This document shows, in pieces, positions 5,656-12,673 of a stretch of 12,673 nt of DNA (position 1 is its first letter; each line of letters starts with the position of its first letter). This DNA is from Alistipes sp. GTDB taxonomy: Bacteria; Bacteroidota; Bacteroidia; Bacteroidales; Rikenellaceae. The notes under the pieces are model-generated. The model had not been told where the DNA came from. It was given only the letters and a program-made list of their open reading frames with translations, and ran no database searches. Location of the stretch: contig JAFOXS010000092.1 of NCBI GenBank assembly GCA_017391665.1, positions 1-12,673 on the forward strand, written 5' to 3'. The position numbers were made by a program, and so were the translations under genes.

Positions 5656-6885
5656 CTATTCGCCAAAAGCGATCTTCATAAATAGAGCCGTAGCGCCCTG
5701 ATTCTTCACTGTATAGTCCTTGGCCGTAGCGCTCACCTTAGCCAGATGATCGGCATCATCACAAAGCGGAGCAAACCACGCGGCCAGTTCCTCGGGCGAC
5801 TCGACCTTAGTGGCAGCACCCAGAGCAACCATATCGCGAGCCTCCTTAAACTTCTCATACTTAGGGCCAAAGGCTATGGGCAGACCGAAGGTCGCAGCCT
5901 CCAGGGTATTGTGGATACCAACACCAAAGCCACCACCGATATACGACCACGAAGCATAACCGTAGACTGACGATAGGATGCCGATAGTATCGAGCACCAG
6001 CACCTGCGTAGCCGAGAAATCGGTCTGCGCATCGCACTGCGTGTAACGCTTTGCACCACCGTGCACAGACTGCAGGATTCTATTGATGCGGCCCTGCTCC
6101 ATCTCGTGGGGAGCGATAACAAAACGAATCGCCGGATTGGCATTAATCAGCGGCAGAAGAATCTCCTCATCGGGGCCCCATGTCGATCCCGCCACAAAGA
6201 GCGGAGCATCGCCCTTAAACCTTGCCACCATATCCACGGGCTTTGCCGCCTTGGCAATGGCCGCCACACGATCGAAGCGGGTGTCGCCGGCAACGGTCAC
6301 ATTATCGAAGCCTATGCGATTAAGCAGTTCGCGCGACTCCTCGTTCTGCACAAACATCTGATCGAAGGCATCCAACGCCTTGCGCCACATGGTGCCATAG
6401 CTGCGGAAGAAGATAGAATCACGACGGAAGATAGCCGACACCAGATATGAGCGTATGCCTCGTCGCTTGAGCTCCGTCAGATAGTTAAGCCAAAACTCAT
6501 ACTTGACAAAGATGGCCAGCTCGGGATGAGCAATATCCAGGAATCGTTTTACATTCGATGGAGTATCGACGGGCAGATAGAAGATATAATCGGCACCAGC
6601 ATAATTCTTACGGATCTCGTAACCCGACGGAGAGAAGAATGTCAGCAGAATCTTCAGTTCGGGATGTGCGGCGCGTATCTCCTCCAGGATGGGACGTCCC
6701 TGCTCGAACTCGCCGAGCGATGCTACATGCATCCACACCACACGATCCTCGGCCGAGATAGCCTTTGCCATACGGTCAAAGATTTCCTTACGACCCTGCG
6801 TAAACTGCTTGGCCTTAATGCTCCACGGCGAGGCAAGAGCCACCAGACGGGCATACAAGGCAACACATATATTGTATAAAAACAT
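5656..6885 (-). CDS. waaA: 3-deoxy-D-manno-octulosonic acid (Kdo) transferase
   Basis: A 409-residue glycosyltransferase, also called KdtA, that transfers Kdo from CMP-Kdo to lipid A precursors at the inner face of the cytoplasmic membrane; it is the first step of LPS core synthesis. Residues 1-20 form the N-terminal hydrophobic anchor. The catalytic motif ASLGEFEQGRP (55-65) includes the general base, probably Glu59. SPSGYE (85-90) and FVKYEFW (126-132) follow in the N-terminal domain. VAGSTW (231-236) and APHEME (258-263) are in the second domain, and GGGFGVGIHNTLEAA (317-331) is the CMP-Kdo binding signature. Length and motif order match the family. A -7 promoter box lies 22 bases upstream of the start codon. 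Confidence 0.96.
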   Translation of the reverse strand: MFLYNICVALYARLVALASPWSIKAKQFTQGRKEIFDRMAKAISAEDRVVWMHVASLGEFEQGRPILEEIRAAHPELKILLTFFSPSGYEIRKNYAGADYIFYLPVDTPSNVKRFLDIAHPELAIFVKYEFWLNYLTELKRRGIRSYLVSAIFRRDSIFFRSYGTMWRKALDAFDQMFVQNEESRELLNRIGFDNVTVAGDTRFDRVAAIAKAAKPVDMVARFKGDAPLFVAGSTWGPDEEILLPLINANPAIRFVIAPHEMEQGRINRILQSVHGGAKRYTQCDAQTDFSATQVLVLDTIGILSSVYGYASWSYIGGGFGVGIHNTLEAATFGLPIAFGPKYEKFKEARDMVALGAATKVESPEELAAWFAPLCDDADHLAKVSATAKDYTVKNQGATALFMKIAFGE

Positions 6886-6906
6886 ATTTTGATTGCTATT
6901 TTATCG

Positions 6907-6914
6907 CAAAGTTA
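6907..6914 (-). promoter_or_regulatory. Probable -7 box for the Kdo transferase gene
   Basis: Read on the minus strand, TAACTTTG matches TAnnTTTG exactly and lies in the 55-base gap between the YraN gene and waaA. The matching -33 position reads TGTG, a weak fit. It would give waaA a leader of only about 15 bases. Confidence 0.5.
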
Positions 6915-6940
6915 GGCTTTTTTCTTGAAAAGTATCACAC

Positions 6941-7306
6941 TTACCAGCCGAATTCGGCAATATTGCGAATAAAGCGGACGTCGCAACTCTCGTCAGGAAA
7001 CACATCCACGGCCAAAAGGTCGAACTCCACCTCCCCCACCACGCGGCGCTGCGCGAGGTAAGCCGAGGCGGCACGGTGCATGGCGGCAATCTTTTGACGG
7101 GTGATGGTGGCCTCCGGCGAGAGCATAGCACCTGCACGACGTGTCTTCACCTCGACAAGGTGAGTCACGCCATCCCTCTGGGCTACAATATCAATCTCGT
7201 AGCGTCCACAGCGCCAATTGCGCGCGGCAATAAGAAAACCCTCTCCGCGCAGATACTCCACCGCGATGTCTTCACCACGACGGCCTGTCTGAATTGTGCT
7301 AACCAT
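6941..7306 (-). CDS. YraN/UPF0102 family protein (nuclease fold)
   Basis: A 121-residue protein when started at the ATG at 7304-7306, where it begins MVSTIQTGRRGED. The family signature TGRRGEDIAVEYL sits at the start, then YEIDIVAQ (36-43) and LVEVKTR (50-56), with Asp39, Glu52 and Lys54 as the likely PD-(D/E)xK catalytic set. Members look like small nucleases of the Holliday-junction resolvase fold, but their role is not settled. An in-frame ATG at 7330 would add eight residues, but it falls inside a terminator hairpin and adds sequence not typical of the family. The chosen start codon immediately follows the T-tract of that terminator. It lies between pepE and waaA on the same strand. Confidence 0.88.
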   Translation of the reverse strand: MVSTIQTGRRGEDIAVEYLRGEGFLIAARNWRCGRYEIDIVAQRDGVTHLVEVKTRRAGAMLSPEATITRQKIAAMHRAASAYLAQRRVVGEVEFDLLAVDVFPDESCDVRFIRNIAEFGW

Positions 7307-7343
7307 AAAAAAAGAGAGTAATCCACACACGGCAGATTACTCT
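7307..7343 (-). terminator. Terminator of pepE, abutting the YraN start codon
   Basis: On the minus strand a perfect 9-bp stem (AGAGTAATC at 7315-7323 with GATTACTCT at 7335-7343) is followed by C and seven T residues (7314-7307), and then directly by the ATG of the next gene. It lies 11 bases after the pepE stop codon. Confidence 0.85.
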
Positions 7344-7354
7344 AAAAGCCTTAA

Positions 7355-8056
7355 TTATAACAAGAATGAAAGGTCGTCACCAGCCTTAACCTCGAAGGTC
7401 TCGACACCCTTCTTGAAGATTCGCATCGGACGGGGGCCAATGAGCTCCATCACGCCATCGTGAAGGTGCAGCATACAACCCTCGCGCAAACCAACCACCC
7501 AGCGGCGGGGATTAGCCTCGATATACTCCTCGATACGCTGCTCGCGGGTCTCACCTGCGTGACCCTCGGGATTGGCATCCAGGTAGTGCGGGTTAATCTG
7601 GAACTTAACGGCACCGATAGCCTTGAACGACTCGGGCTGCACGATGGGCATATCGTTGGTTGTGCAGATGGTAGGACACGACACGTTGCTGCCAGCCGAC
7701 CAACCTACGTAGGGAGTACCCTCCTTGATCTTTCGCAGAATGGCAGTCATCAGACCCTGCTCCTGCATCTTCTTGGCAAGGGCAAACGTGTTACCGCCAC
7801 CCACGCAGATAGCCTGCGCCTCGCGGATCATGCGACGCGGATTCTTCGAACGGTGGATAGAGCGTACCTTGATGCCTATCTCGTTGAAACGAGCCTGCAC
7901 CTTGGCCTCATAGGCTGCATATGAAAATGTTACGGCTGCATAGGGGATAAATACCACCTCGCTGACGCCCTGTAAAAACGATGCTATATTCTGAATCGGG
8001 TACTGCAGATACTGCTCACCGGCATTTGTTGAGTTGGAGATTAGCAATAAGTTCAT
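7355..8056 (-). CDS. pepE: Dipeptidase E (alpha-aspartyl dipeptidase, peptidase family S51)
   Basis: A 233-residue cytoplasmic enzyme that hydrolyses dipeptides with N-terminal aspartate. CVGGGNTF (84-91) is the conserved glycine-rich loop. The nucleophile is Ser120 in GWSAGSN. Asp135 (TTNDMP) and His157 (NPHYLD) complete the triad; all three fall at the same numbers as in the Escherichia coli enzyme (229 residues), which supports the start at 8056. It is the first gene of the minus-strand group, divergent from acpP across 167 bases, and its transcript should end at the hairpin at 7307-7343. Confidence 0.95.
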   Translation of the reverse strand: MNLLLISNSTNAGEQYLQYPIQNIASFLQGVSEVVFIPYAAVTFSYAAYEAKVQARFNEIGIKVRSIHRSKNPRRMIREAQAICVGGGNTFALAKKMQEQGLMTAILRKIKEGTPYVGWSAGSNVSCPTICTTNDMPIVQPESFKAIGAVKFQINPHYLDANPEGHAGETREQRIEEYIEANPRRWVVGLREGCMLHLHDGVMELIGPRPMRIFKKGVETFEVKAGDDLSFLL

Positions 8057-8100
8057 AATCTTTTGGTTTATAGTACATTAAACATGGTCAAAATATGCTC

Positions 8101-8117
8101 TGAAATAAAATATTTCA
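8101..8117. promoter_or_regulatory. Palindrome in the pepE-acpP divergent region
   Basis: TGAAATA (8101-8107) and TATTTCA (8111-8117) form an inverted repeat with 3-base spacing, 44 bases upstream of pepE and 31 bases before the acpP -7 box. The size and position suit an operator, but the sequence is AT-rich and could arise by chance. Confidence 0.3.
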
Positions 8118-8148
8118 CTTCACATGCCAAAATTAATAAAAAAAGTGT

Positions 8149-8156
8149 TACATTTG
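8149..8156 (+). promoter_or_regulatory. Probable -7 box for the acpP-fabF transcript
   Basis: TACATTTG matches TAnnTTTG exactly, 67 bases before the acpP start codon. No good TTTG is present 19-21 bases upstream. The leader that follows is A-rich and contains a small hairpin, GATTG/CAATC at 8176-8189. Confidence 0.55.
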
Positions 8157-8223
8157 CGCAGAAATACACTGAAAAGATTGAAACCAATCGATAATAAAAT
8201 TGTTAAACTAAAAATTTAAAGTT

Positions 8224-8460
8224 ATGTCAGAAGTTCAGTCAAAGGTTGTCGAGATCATCGTAGACAAGTTGGGCGTTAAGGCTGAGGAGGTTGTACCCGA
8301 AGCAAGTTTCACTGCTCACCTCGGTGCAGATTCTTTGGATTCAGTTGAGCTCATCATGGAGTTCGAGAAGGCGTTCGATATCCAGATTCCCGACGAGGAT
8401 GCTGAGAAGATCACAACCGTTGGTGCTGCTATCGAGTACGTTGAGGCACACACAAAATAA
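8224..8460 (+). CDS. acpP: Acyl carrier protein
   Basis: A 78-residue acidic, four-helix protein that carries growing acyl chains on a phosphopantetheine arm. The attachment site is Ser37 in the universal motif [10 protein letters not shown]. Length, acidity and the closing IEYVEAH helix match bacterial fatty-acid-synthesis ACPs. It lies 36 bases upstream of fabF, a standard pairing, and both are likely on one transcript from the -7 box at 8149. Confidence 0.98.
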   Translation: MSEVQSKVVEIIVDKLGVKAEEVVPEASFTAHLGADSLDSVELIMEFEKAFDIQIPDEDAEKITTVGAAIEYVEAHTK

Positions 8461-8496
8461 TTAAAAAATCATATAATTTCGCAGCACGTTAGAGTT

Positions 8497-9747
8497 ATGG
8501 CGGGCAGAAGAGTTGTAGTTACAGGTATTGGTACTATCAATCCCTTGGGACACTCCATTGAGGAGTATTTCGCTAACCTCGAAAAAGGCGTTAGCGCAGC
8601 TACCGAAATCACTCTGTTTGATGCCTCTAAATTCCGCTCACGCATTGCCTGCGAAGTAAAAGATTACGACTGGAGCCGCTATTTCGACCGTAAAGAGGTT
8701 CGTAAATATGACCGCTTTGCACAGTGGGCTATGATCTCAGCCGACGAGGCTTTGAGAGATGCCGGTGTAGTGGACAACGACACCATCGACAAAGAGCGAG
8801 TAGGTGTAGTTTGGGGCTCTGGTACAGGTGGAACAACAACGTTCTACGAAGAGAGTAAGGGCTATATCGAGGGGAACTATACCCCTCGATTTAGTCCATT
8901 TTTTGTTCCTCGCATGGTAGTAGATCTAGCCGCTGGCTTTATCTCTATCAAATATGGCTTCATGGGCCCGAATTATTCTACGGTTTCGGCCTGCGCCTCA
9001 TCAAACCATGCCATGATCGACGCCCTCAACCTCATCCGCTGGGGCAAGGCAGATATGATCGTAACGGGTGGTTCGGAGGCCTCGATCAATGATCCCGGCG
9101 TGGGTAGTTTCTGCGGCATGCAGGCACTGTCAACCTACAACGACGACCCCGCACATGCCTCACGTCCTTTCGACAAGGATCGTAACGGCTTTGTAATTGG
9201 CGAGGGTGGCGGCGCCTTGATCTTCGAGGAGCTGGAGCATGCACAGAAGCGTGGAGCAAAGATTTATTGCGAAGTTGTCGGAGGCGGCATGTCGGCCGAT
9301 GCATATCACATGACGGCTCCCCATCCCGAGGGAAAAGGGGCCATGATGGCGATGCGCGAGGCTCTGCGCGACGCAGAGCTGGAGCCTGAAGATATTGATT
9401 ATATCAACGCACACGGCACTTCCACAAACCTTGGCGACGTTGCCGAGATCAAGGCTATACAGAGCCTCTTCGGTGAGCACGCCTATACGATGAATATATC
9501 TTCGACCAAATCGATGACGGGTCACCTGCTGGGCGGCACGGCTGCCATAGAGGCATTAGCCTGTGTGATGGCCATTTCGCGTGGCGTGATACCCCCCACT
9601 ATCAATGTGGAGAACGTCGATCCTGAGATAGATCCCAAGCTCAACCTTACACTCAACAAAGCCGCGTATCGTGAGGTACGCTGTGCATTGAGCAACACGT
9701 TCGGTTTTGGCGGTCATAACTCGTCGATTATATTCCGTAAAATGTAA
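8497..9747 (+). CDS. fabF: Beta-ketoacyl-ACP synthase II
   Basis: A 416-residue condensing enzyme that elongates acyl-ACP with malonyl-ACP in type II fatty acid synthesis. The active-site nucleophile is Cys166 in VSACASSNHAM. The two catalytic histidines are His306 (NAHGTSTNLGD) and His343 (STKSMTGHLLGG), with Lys338 in the latter motif; NTFGFGGHN near the C-terminus is the conserved closing loop. The Cys-His-His triad and length are those of FabF/FabB; placement next to acpP and before rnc favours FabF. The sequence is complete, and two hairpins follow the stop codon. Confidence 0.97.
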   Translation: MAGRRVVVTGIGTINPLGHSIEEYFANLEKGVSAATEITLFDASKFRSRIACEVKDYDWSRYFDRKEVRKYDRFAQWAMISADEALRDAGVVDNDTIDKERVGVVWGSGTGGTTTFYEESKGYIEGNYTPRFSPFFVPRMVVDLAAGFISIKYGFMGPNYSTVSACASSNHAMIDALNLIRWGKADMIVTGGSEASINDPGVGSFCGMQALSTYNDDPAHASRPFDKDRNGFVIGEGGGALIFEELEHAQKRGAKIYCEVVGGGMSADAYHMTAPHPEGKGAMMAMREALRDAELEPEDIDYINAHGTSTNLGDVAEIKAIQSLFGEHAYTMNISSTKSMTGHLLGGTAAIEALACVMAISRGVIPPTINVENVDPEIDPKLNLTLNKAAYREVRCALSNTFGFGGHNSSIIFRKM

Positions 9748-9752
9748 CTACG

Positions 9753-9809
9753 CTCCGCCGTGGCGGAGTCACCAATGAAGAGGCTGTCGGACACAAGTGT
9801 GTGACAGCC
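9753..9809 (+). promoter_or_regulatory. Two hairpins between fabF and rnc
   Basis: Hairpin 1 pairs CTCCGC (9753-9758) with GCGGAG (9763-9768) around a CGTG loop. Hairpin 2 pairs GGCTGTC (9782-9788) with GACAGCC (9803-9809) and ACAC (9791-9794) with GTGT (9799-9802), with a two-base GG bulge and an AAGT tetraloop, giving 11 pairs. Neither is followed by a T-tract, so neither looks like a normal terminator. They lie in the fabF-rnc leader, where RNase III could process the RNA; that role is inferred from other bacteria. Confidence 0.6.
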
Positions 9810-9844
9810 ATTATGTTATTATAAATCAGTAAAAACTTACTACA

Positions 9845-11011
9845 TTGATAGATTTTCTTCTTCGTCCATGGCGCCGCAACTTCGGCGAGGACAAGATGTT
9901 TTACCGTGCCATTGACGATATGTTCGGCTTCATACCGCACAATATCGAGTTATACAAACTGGCACTGATTCACAAATCGGCATCCATCACTCTAAACAAC
10001 GGCCAGCATATCAACAATGAGCGACTGGAGTTTTTGGGTGATGCTGTGATTGAGACCGTTACATCGGACTATCTCTTCATTGAGCATCCCGACAAGAATG
10101 AGGGTTTTCTCACGCAGATGCGCTCGAAGATCGTATCACGCCAATCGCTAAACGCCGTAGCTAAACGCATTGGACTGGATGCCCATGTAATCACCAACTC
10201 AACCAACAACTCATCACAGAAGCACATCTATGGCGACGCCTTTGAAGCCATGATGGGTGCGATATATCTTGACCAGGGTTATGATTTTGTAAATCGCCTG
10301 CTTATCAACAAGATATTCGTCGATTACCTCAAACCCGACAAATTGGTCGAGGCCGAGACCGATTTCAAGAGCCGACTCATTGAGTGGTGTCAGAAGAATC
10401 ACCATACGATCAACTTCACCACCATGCACGACAAGACCTACTCGGCATCACACCCGTTCTTCTACTCGAAGGTGCTTATCGACGGCATTGAGGTTGGATA
10501 TGGCGCCGGCGAATCGAAGAAAGAGGCCGAGCAGCGCGCAGCATTCTCCGTATCGCAGGGTTTCAATGATACGGATTGCAACAAGTTGATGGATAAGCTG
10601 GACAACATTGAGGGTAACACCCCCAAGAGCGAGCCGAAGCCTCAAAAGTCTCCCAAGCCAAAGCAAAACGCCCCCGCACCCAAGCAGGAGAATGAGTCTG
10701 CGCCGGAGGTAAAAGAGGAGAAGATTCAGGAAAAAGAAGAGAAGCCTCAGGAAAATAAACCCAAGCGTGCACCTCGCACAAGAAAGCCCAAGGCAGAGAA
10801 AGATACAAAGCCTACTACGGAAGCTACGGAGGATAAGGTTACGGTAGAACCTACCGCCCCCGCTGAGGAGAGTTCGAAGGTTGAGGAAACGGCAAATAGT
10901 GATGAGGCTGCGAAAGCAAAGAAGCCTCGCACGCGACGTCGTCGCAACCCCGCTAGGAAGACAGCGGCTGAAACGGAAAACACAGCAACAAACCCCGCTA
11001 TAGAGGAGTAA
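9845..11011 (+). CDS. rnc: Ribonuclease III with long charged C-terminal tail
   Basis: RNase III cuts double-stranded RNA in rRNA and mRNA maturation. The nuclease domain holds the signature NERLEFLGDAV (58-68), with Glu62 and Asp66, and GDAFEAMMGA (130-139) with Asp131 and Glu134. A double-stranded-RNA-binding domain covers about 173-240. From about residue 257 to 388 comes a low-complexity Lys/Glu/Pro/Ala-rich tail with arginine clusters (PRTRKPK, PRTRRRRNPARK), making the protein about 130 residues longer than usual. The start is unusual: the frame opens at 9833 after a TAA at 9830, and the first usable start is TTG at 9845. I chose it because residues 2-18 (IDFLLRPWRRNF) resemble the N-termini I recall for Bacteroidales RNase III. 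The fallback is ATG at 9896, which removes 17 residues. Confidence 0.93.
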   Translation: MIDFLLRPWRRNFGEDKMFYRAIDDMFGFIPHNIELYKLALIHKSASITLNNGQHINNERLEFLGDAVIETVTSDYLFIEHPDKNEGFLTQMRSKIVSRQSLNAVAKRIGLDAHVITNSTNNSSQKHIYGDAFEAMMGAIYLDQGYDFVNRLLINKIFVDYLKPDKLVEAETDFKSRLIEWCQKNHHTINFTTMHDKTYSASHPFFYSKVLIDGIEVGYGAGESKKEAEQRAAFSVSQGFNDTDCNKLMDKLDNIEGNTPKSEPKPQKSPKPKQNAPAPKQENESAPEVKEEKIQEKEEKPQENKPKRAPRTRKPKAEKDTKPTTEATEDKVTVEPTAPAEESSKVEETANSDEAAKAKKPRTRRRRNPARKTAAETENTATNPAIEE

Positions 11012-11017
11012 CCAACG

Positions 11018-11668
11018 ATGAAGAATCTGCACGATAGATTACGCTCGCGTGGCGCAGGTGCGCTCACCGATGAGGAGTTACTGGCACTACTTATAGAGTC
11101 CGATGATGACAATCGAGACCCCAAAAGTATTGCCAGCAAACTGCTACATTCGTGCGGTTCATTGGCACAGATAGCCCACACCGACTTAAGCCGCCTAAGG
11201 ATGTCCGAGGGGCTGGGGCTTCGTCGTGCTGAGCGACTGGCACTTGCAGCCGAGTATGGGCGAAGAGTAGCACGCTCCACATCGCGCGATGTAGAGTGCA
11301 TCACCAGCGATGGCGACGTAGCAAGAGTCATGCGCCCCATCTTCGAGGGTATGAACCACGAAGAGTGCTGGGTATTATACCTCACATCATCGAACAGACT
11401 GCTTGAGCGTCAGCGCGTAAGCCAGGGTGGCGTACAGGCAACGGTTGTGGATCATCGCATCATCGTAAAGCGTGCGCTGGAGTTGCTATCGACACAGATA
11501 ATTCTTGTTCACAACCACCCATCTGGAGCCGCCGAACCGAGTGCTGCAGACAAGACTCTGACCAGAAAACTAAAGGATGCCGCAGCGCTGTTCGACATCA
11601 AGCTGCTGGACCACATAATCATCTCATCGGAGGGTAATTTCTCTTTTCTGCGAGATGGTTTGATGTAA
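11018..11668 (+). CDS. radC: RadC family protein (JAB/MPN metalloprotease-like domain)
   Basis: A 216-residue member of the UPF0758/RadC family. The N-terminal part (DRLRSRGAGALTDEELLALLI) and a helix-hairpin-helix-like region around 46-80 precede a JAB domain whose metal motif is complete: Glu115 or Glu116, HNHPSG with His165 and His167, and Asp178. The old link to DNA repair in Escherichia coli has been withdrawn, so function is uncertain. The start is six bases after the rnc stop and in the same frame, so only one stop codon and two sense codons separate the two genes. The N-terminus is somewhat shorter than in typical RadC proteins. Confidence 0.93.
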   Translation: MKNLHDRLRSRGAGALTDEELLALLIESDDDNRDPKSIASKLLHSCGSLAQIAHTDLSRLRMSEGLGLRRAERLALAAEYGRRVARSTSRDVECITSDGDVARVMRPIFEGMNHEECWVLYLTSSNRLLERQRVSQGGVQATVVDHRIIVKRALELLSTQIILVHNHPSGAAEPSAADKTLTRKLKDAAALFDIKLLDHIIISSEGNFSFLRDGLM

Positions 11669-11701
11669 AAAAGTGCCGAGATAGCCTCTCGGCATTTTTT
11701 A
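11669..11701 (+). terminator. Terminator of the rnc-radC transcript
   Basis: TGCCGAGA (11674-11681) pairs with TCTCGGCA (11687-11694), extended by a G-T and A-T pairs into the T-tract at 11695-11701. It begins directly after the radC stop codon. Confidence 0.9.
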
Positions 11702-11747
11702 TCTACGATAAAATGGGTAAAAAAGAGTGCTTTTCGCAGAAAATGCG

Positions 11748-11755
11748 TATATTTG
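11748..11755 (+). promoter_or_regulatory. Probable -7 box for glyS
   Basis: TATATTTG matches TAnnTTTG and lies 37 bases before the glyS start codon, downstream of the radC terminator. I find no TTTG at the expected -33 distance. Confidence 0.6.
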
Positions 11756-11792
11756 TGGGATAGAATACGAAAACTATAAAATTTAGAAAAAT

Positions 11793-12673
11793 ATGACACA
11801 GGAGGAGTTGTTTAAGAAATTGGTCGCACACTGCAAGGAGTATGGTTTTATCTTCCCTTCAAGCGAGATATATGACGGTCTTGGAGCCGTTTACGATTAT
11901 GGTCAGAATGGCGTCGAACTCAAGAATAACATCAAGCGTTACTGGTGGGATTCGATGGTTAAGCTCAACGAGAATATCGTTGGTATCGATGCAGCGATCT
12001 TCATGCATCCCCGCACTTGGGAGGCATCAGGTCACGTTGCTGCGTTCAACGACCCCCTGATCGACAATAAGGATTCGAAGAAGCGTTACCGCGCCGACGT
12101 CCTGATCGAGGAGTGGATGGCAAAGCAGGATGAGAAGATCCAGAAGGAGGTTGACAAGGCAAAGAAGCGTTTCGGTGAGGCTTTCGATGAGGAGCAGTAC
12201 CGCGCTACATCTCCCCGCGTACTGGACATTGCAGCAAAGCGTGACGCTGTTCACAAGCGTTTTGCCGAGGCATTGAACAACAACGACCTCGCAGAGCTCA
12301 AGCAGATCATCCTCGACTGCGAGGTGGTATGCCCCATCTCTGGCACACGCAACTGGACCGATGTACGTCAGTTCAACCTTATGTTCTCAACACAGATGGG
12401 CTCAACGGCAGAGGGAGCCAACACCATCTACCTGCGTCCCGAGACCGCACAGGGTATCTTCGTAAACTATCTGAACGTGCAGAAAACCGGCCGCATGAAG
12501 CTCCCCTTCGGTATTGCACAGATCGGTAAGGCTTTCCGTAACGAGATCGTAGCTCGTCAGTTCATTTTCCGTATGCGCGAGTTCGAGCAGATGGAGATGC
12601 AGTTCTTCGTACAGCCCGGCACCGAGATGGAGTGGTGGAACAAGTGGAAGAACACACGTATGGCTTGGCACCG
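11793..12673 (+). CDS. glyS: Glycyl-tRNA synthetase, single-chain (dimeric) type, N-terminal part
   Basis: Starts MTQEELFKKL and remains open to the right edge, so 293 codons are present of an enzyme normally about 500-520 residues. It charges tRNA-Gly. Motif 1 of class II synthetases is in GLGAVYDYGQNGVELKNNI (about 29-47). PRTWEASGH (73-81) is a hallmark of the alpha2 type, as opposed to the two-subunit GlyQ/GlyS type. An insertion domain follows. YLRPETAQGIF is the conserved glycine-site region, and motif 2 is visible in AFRNEI. Motif 3 and the anticodon-binding domain lie outside the window. The coding strand shows the high-expression codon style of the window's other core genes. A -7 box sits upstream. 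Confidence 0.95.
   Translation, partial: MTQEELFKKLVAHCKEYGFIFPSSEIYDGLGAVYDYGQNGVELKNNIKRYWWDSMVKLNENIVGIDAAIFMHPRTWEASGHVAAFNDPLIDNKDSKKRYRADVLIEEWMAKQDEKIQKEVDKAKKRFGEAFDEEQYRATSPRVLDIAAKRDAVHKRFAEALNNNDLAELKQIILDCEVVCPISGTRNWTDVRQFNLMFSTQMGSTAEGANTIYLRPETAQGIFVNYLNVQKTGRMKLPFGIAQIGKAFRNEIVARQFIFRMREFEQMEMQFFVQPGTEMEWWNKWKNTRMAWH

Noticed and set aside
6941..7330. Earlier start for the YraN gene at 7330
   Set aside because: The extra codons lie inside the pepE terminator hairpin and encode residues not typical of the family; the ATG at 7306 gives the usual N-terminus.
10448..11032. Minus-strand 194-codon frame rich in Leu, Arg and Cys
   Set aside because: It is the antisense shadow of the Lys/Glu-rich rnc tail; its composition mirrors the low-complexity coding strand.

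Overview
The window reads as ordinary chromosome of a gut-type Bacteroidales bacterium. Alistipes/Rikenellaceae is my best guess, from remembered protein sequences rather than a search. Supporting signs are promoters of the Bacteroidetes form (TTTG, about 20 bases, TAnnTTTG), AT-rich leaders without Shine-Dalgarno sites, a Kdo transferase (so an LPS-bearing outer membrane), a Gram-negative-type lipoprotein, and the acpP-fabF-rnc gene order. I see no phage, insertion sequence, CRISPR array or classical defence cassette.

Layout. Bases 1-610 hold the end of a PLP-dependent beta-eliminating lyase (tryptophanase/tyrosine phenol-lyase family), closed by a terminator. Bases 611-1054 carry no gene but are rich in structure: inverted repeats and a decayed copy of a tRNA-Pro 3' end with its terminator. 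Two tRNA-Pro genes (anticodons CGG and TGG) follow on the minus strand with their own promoter and shared terminator, then a lipoprotein endonuclease/exonuclease/phosphatase-fold gene on the minus strand. From 2266 to 3929 a plus-strand operon encodes an SPFH/Band 7 membrane protein, a ribbon-helix-helix protein, an apparent 19-residue hydrophobic peptide that overlaps its neighbour by one base, and a small four-helix membrane protein. A second plus-strand unit, 4016-5610, holds two more small four-helix membrane proteins of unknown function and a sirtuin with no zinc-binding cysteines. A bidirectional terminator separates it from a convergent minus-strand group: waaA/kdtA (Kdo transferase), a YraN-type nuclease-fold protein and pepE (aspartyl dipeptidase).

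From 8224 rightwards everything is on the plus strand: acpP and fabF (fatty acid synthesis), rnc (RNase III with an unusual long charged tail and an apparent TTG start), radC, and the first 293 codons of a glycyl-tRNA synthetase that runs off the window.

Most genes are housekeeping. The parts least explained by known biology are the SPFH/RHH/micro-ORF operon, the membrane-protein/zinc-less-sirtuin operon beside it, the tailed RNase III with two hairpins upstream, and the tRNA-derived repeats. I do not see firm evidence of a wholly new system; the 2266-5610 stretch is the best candidate.
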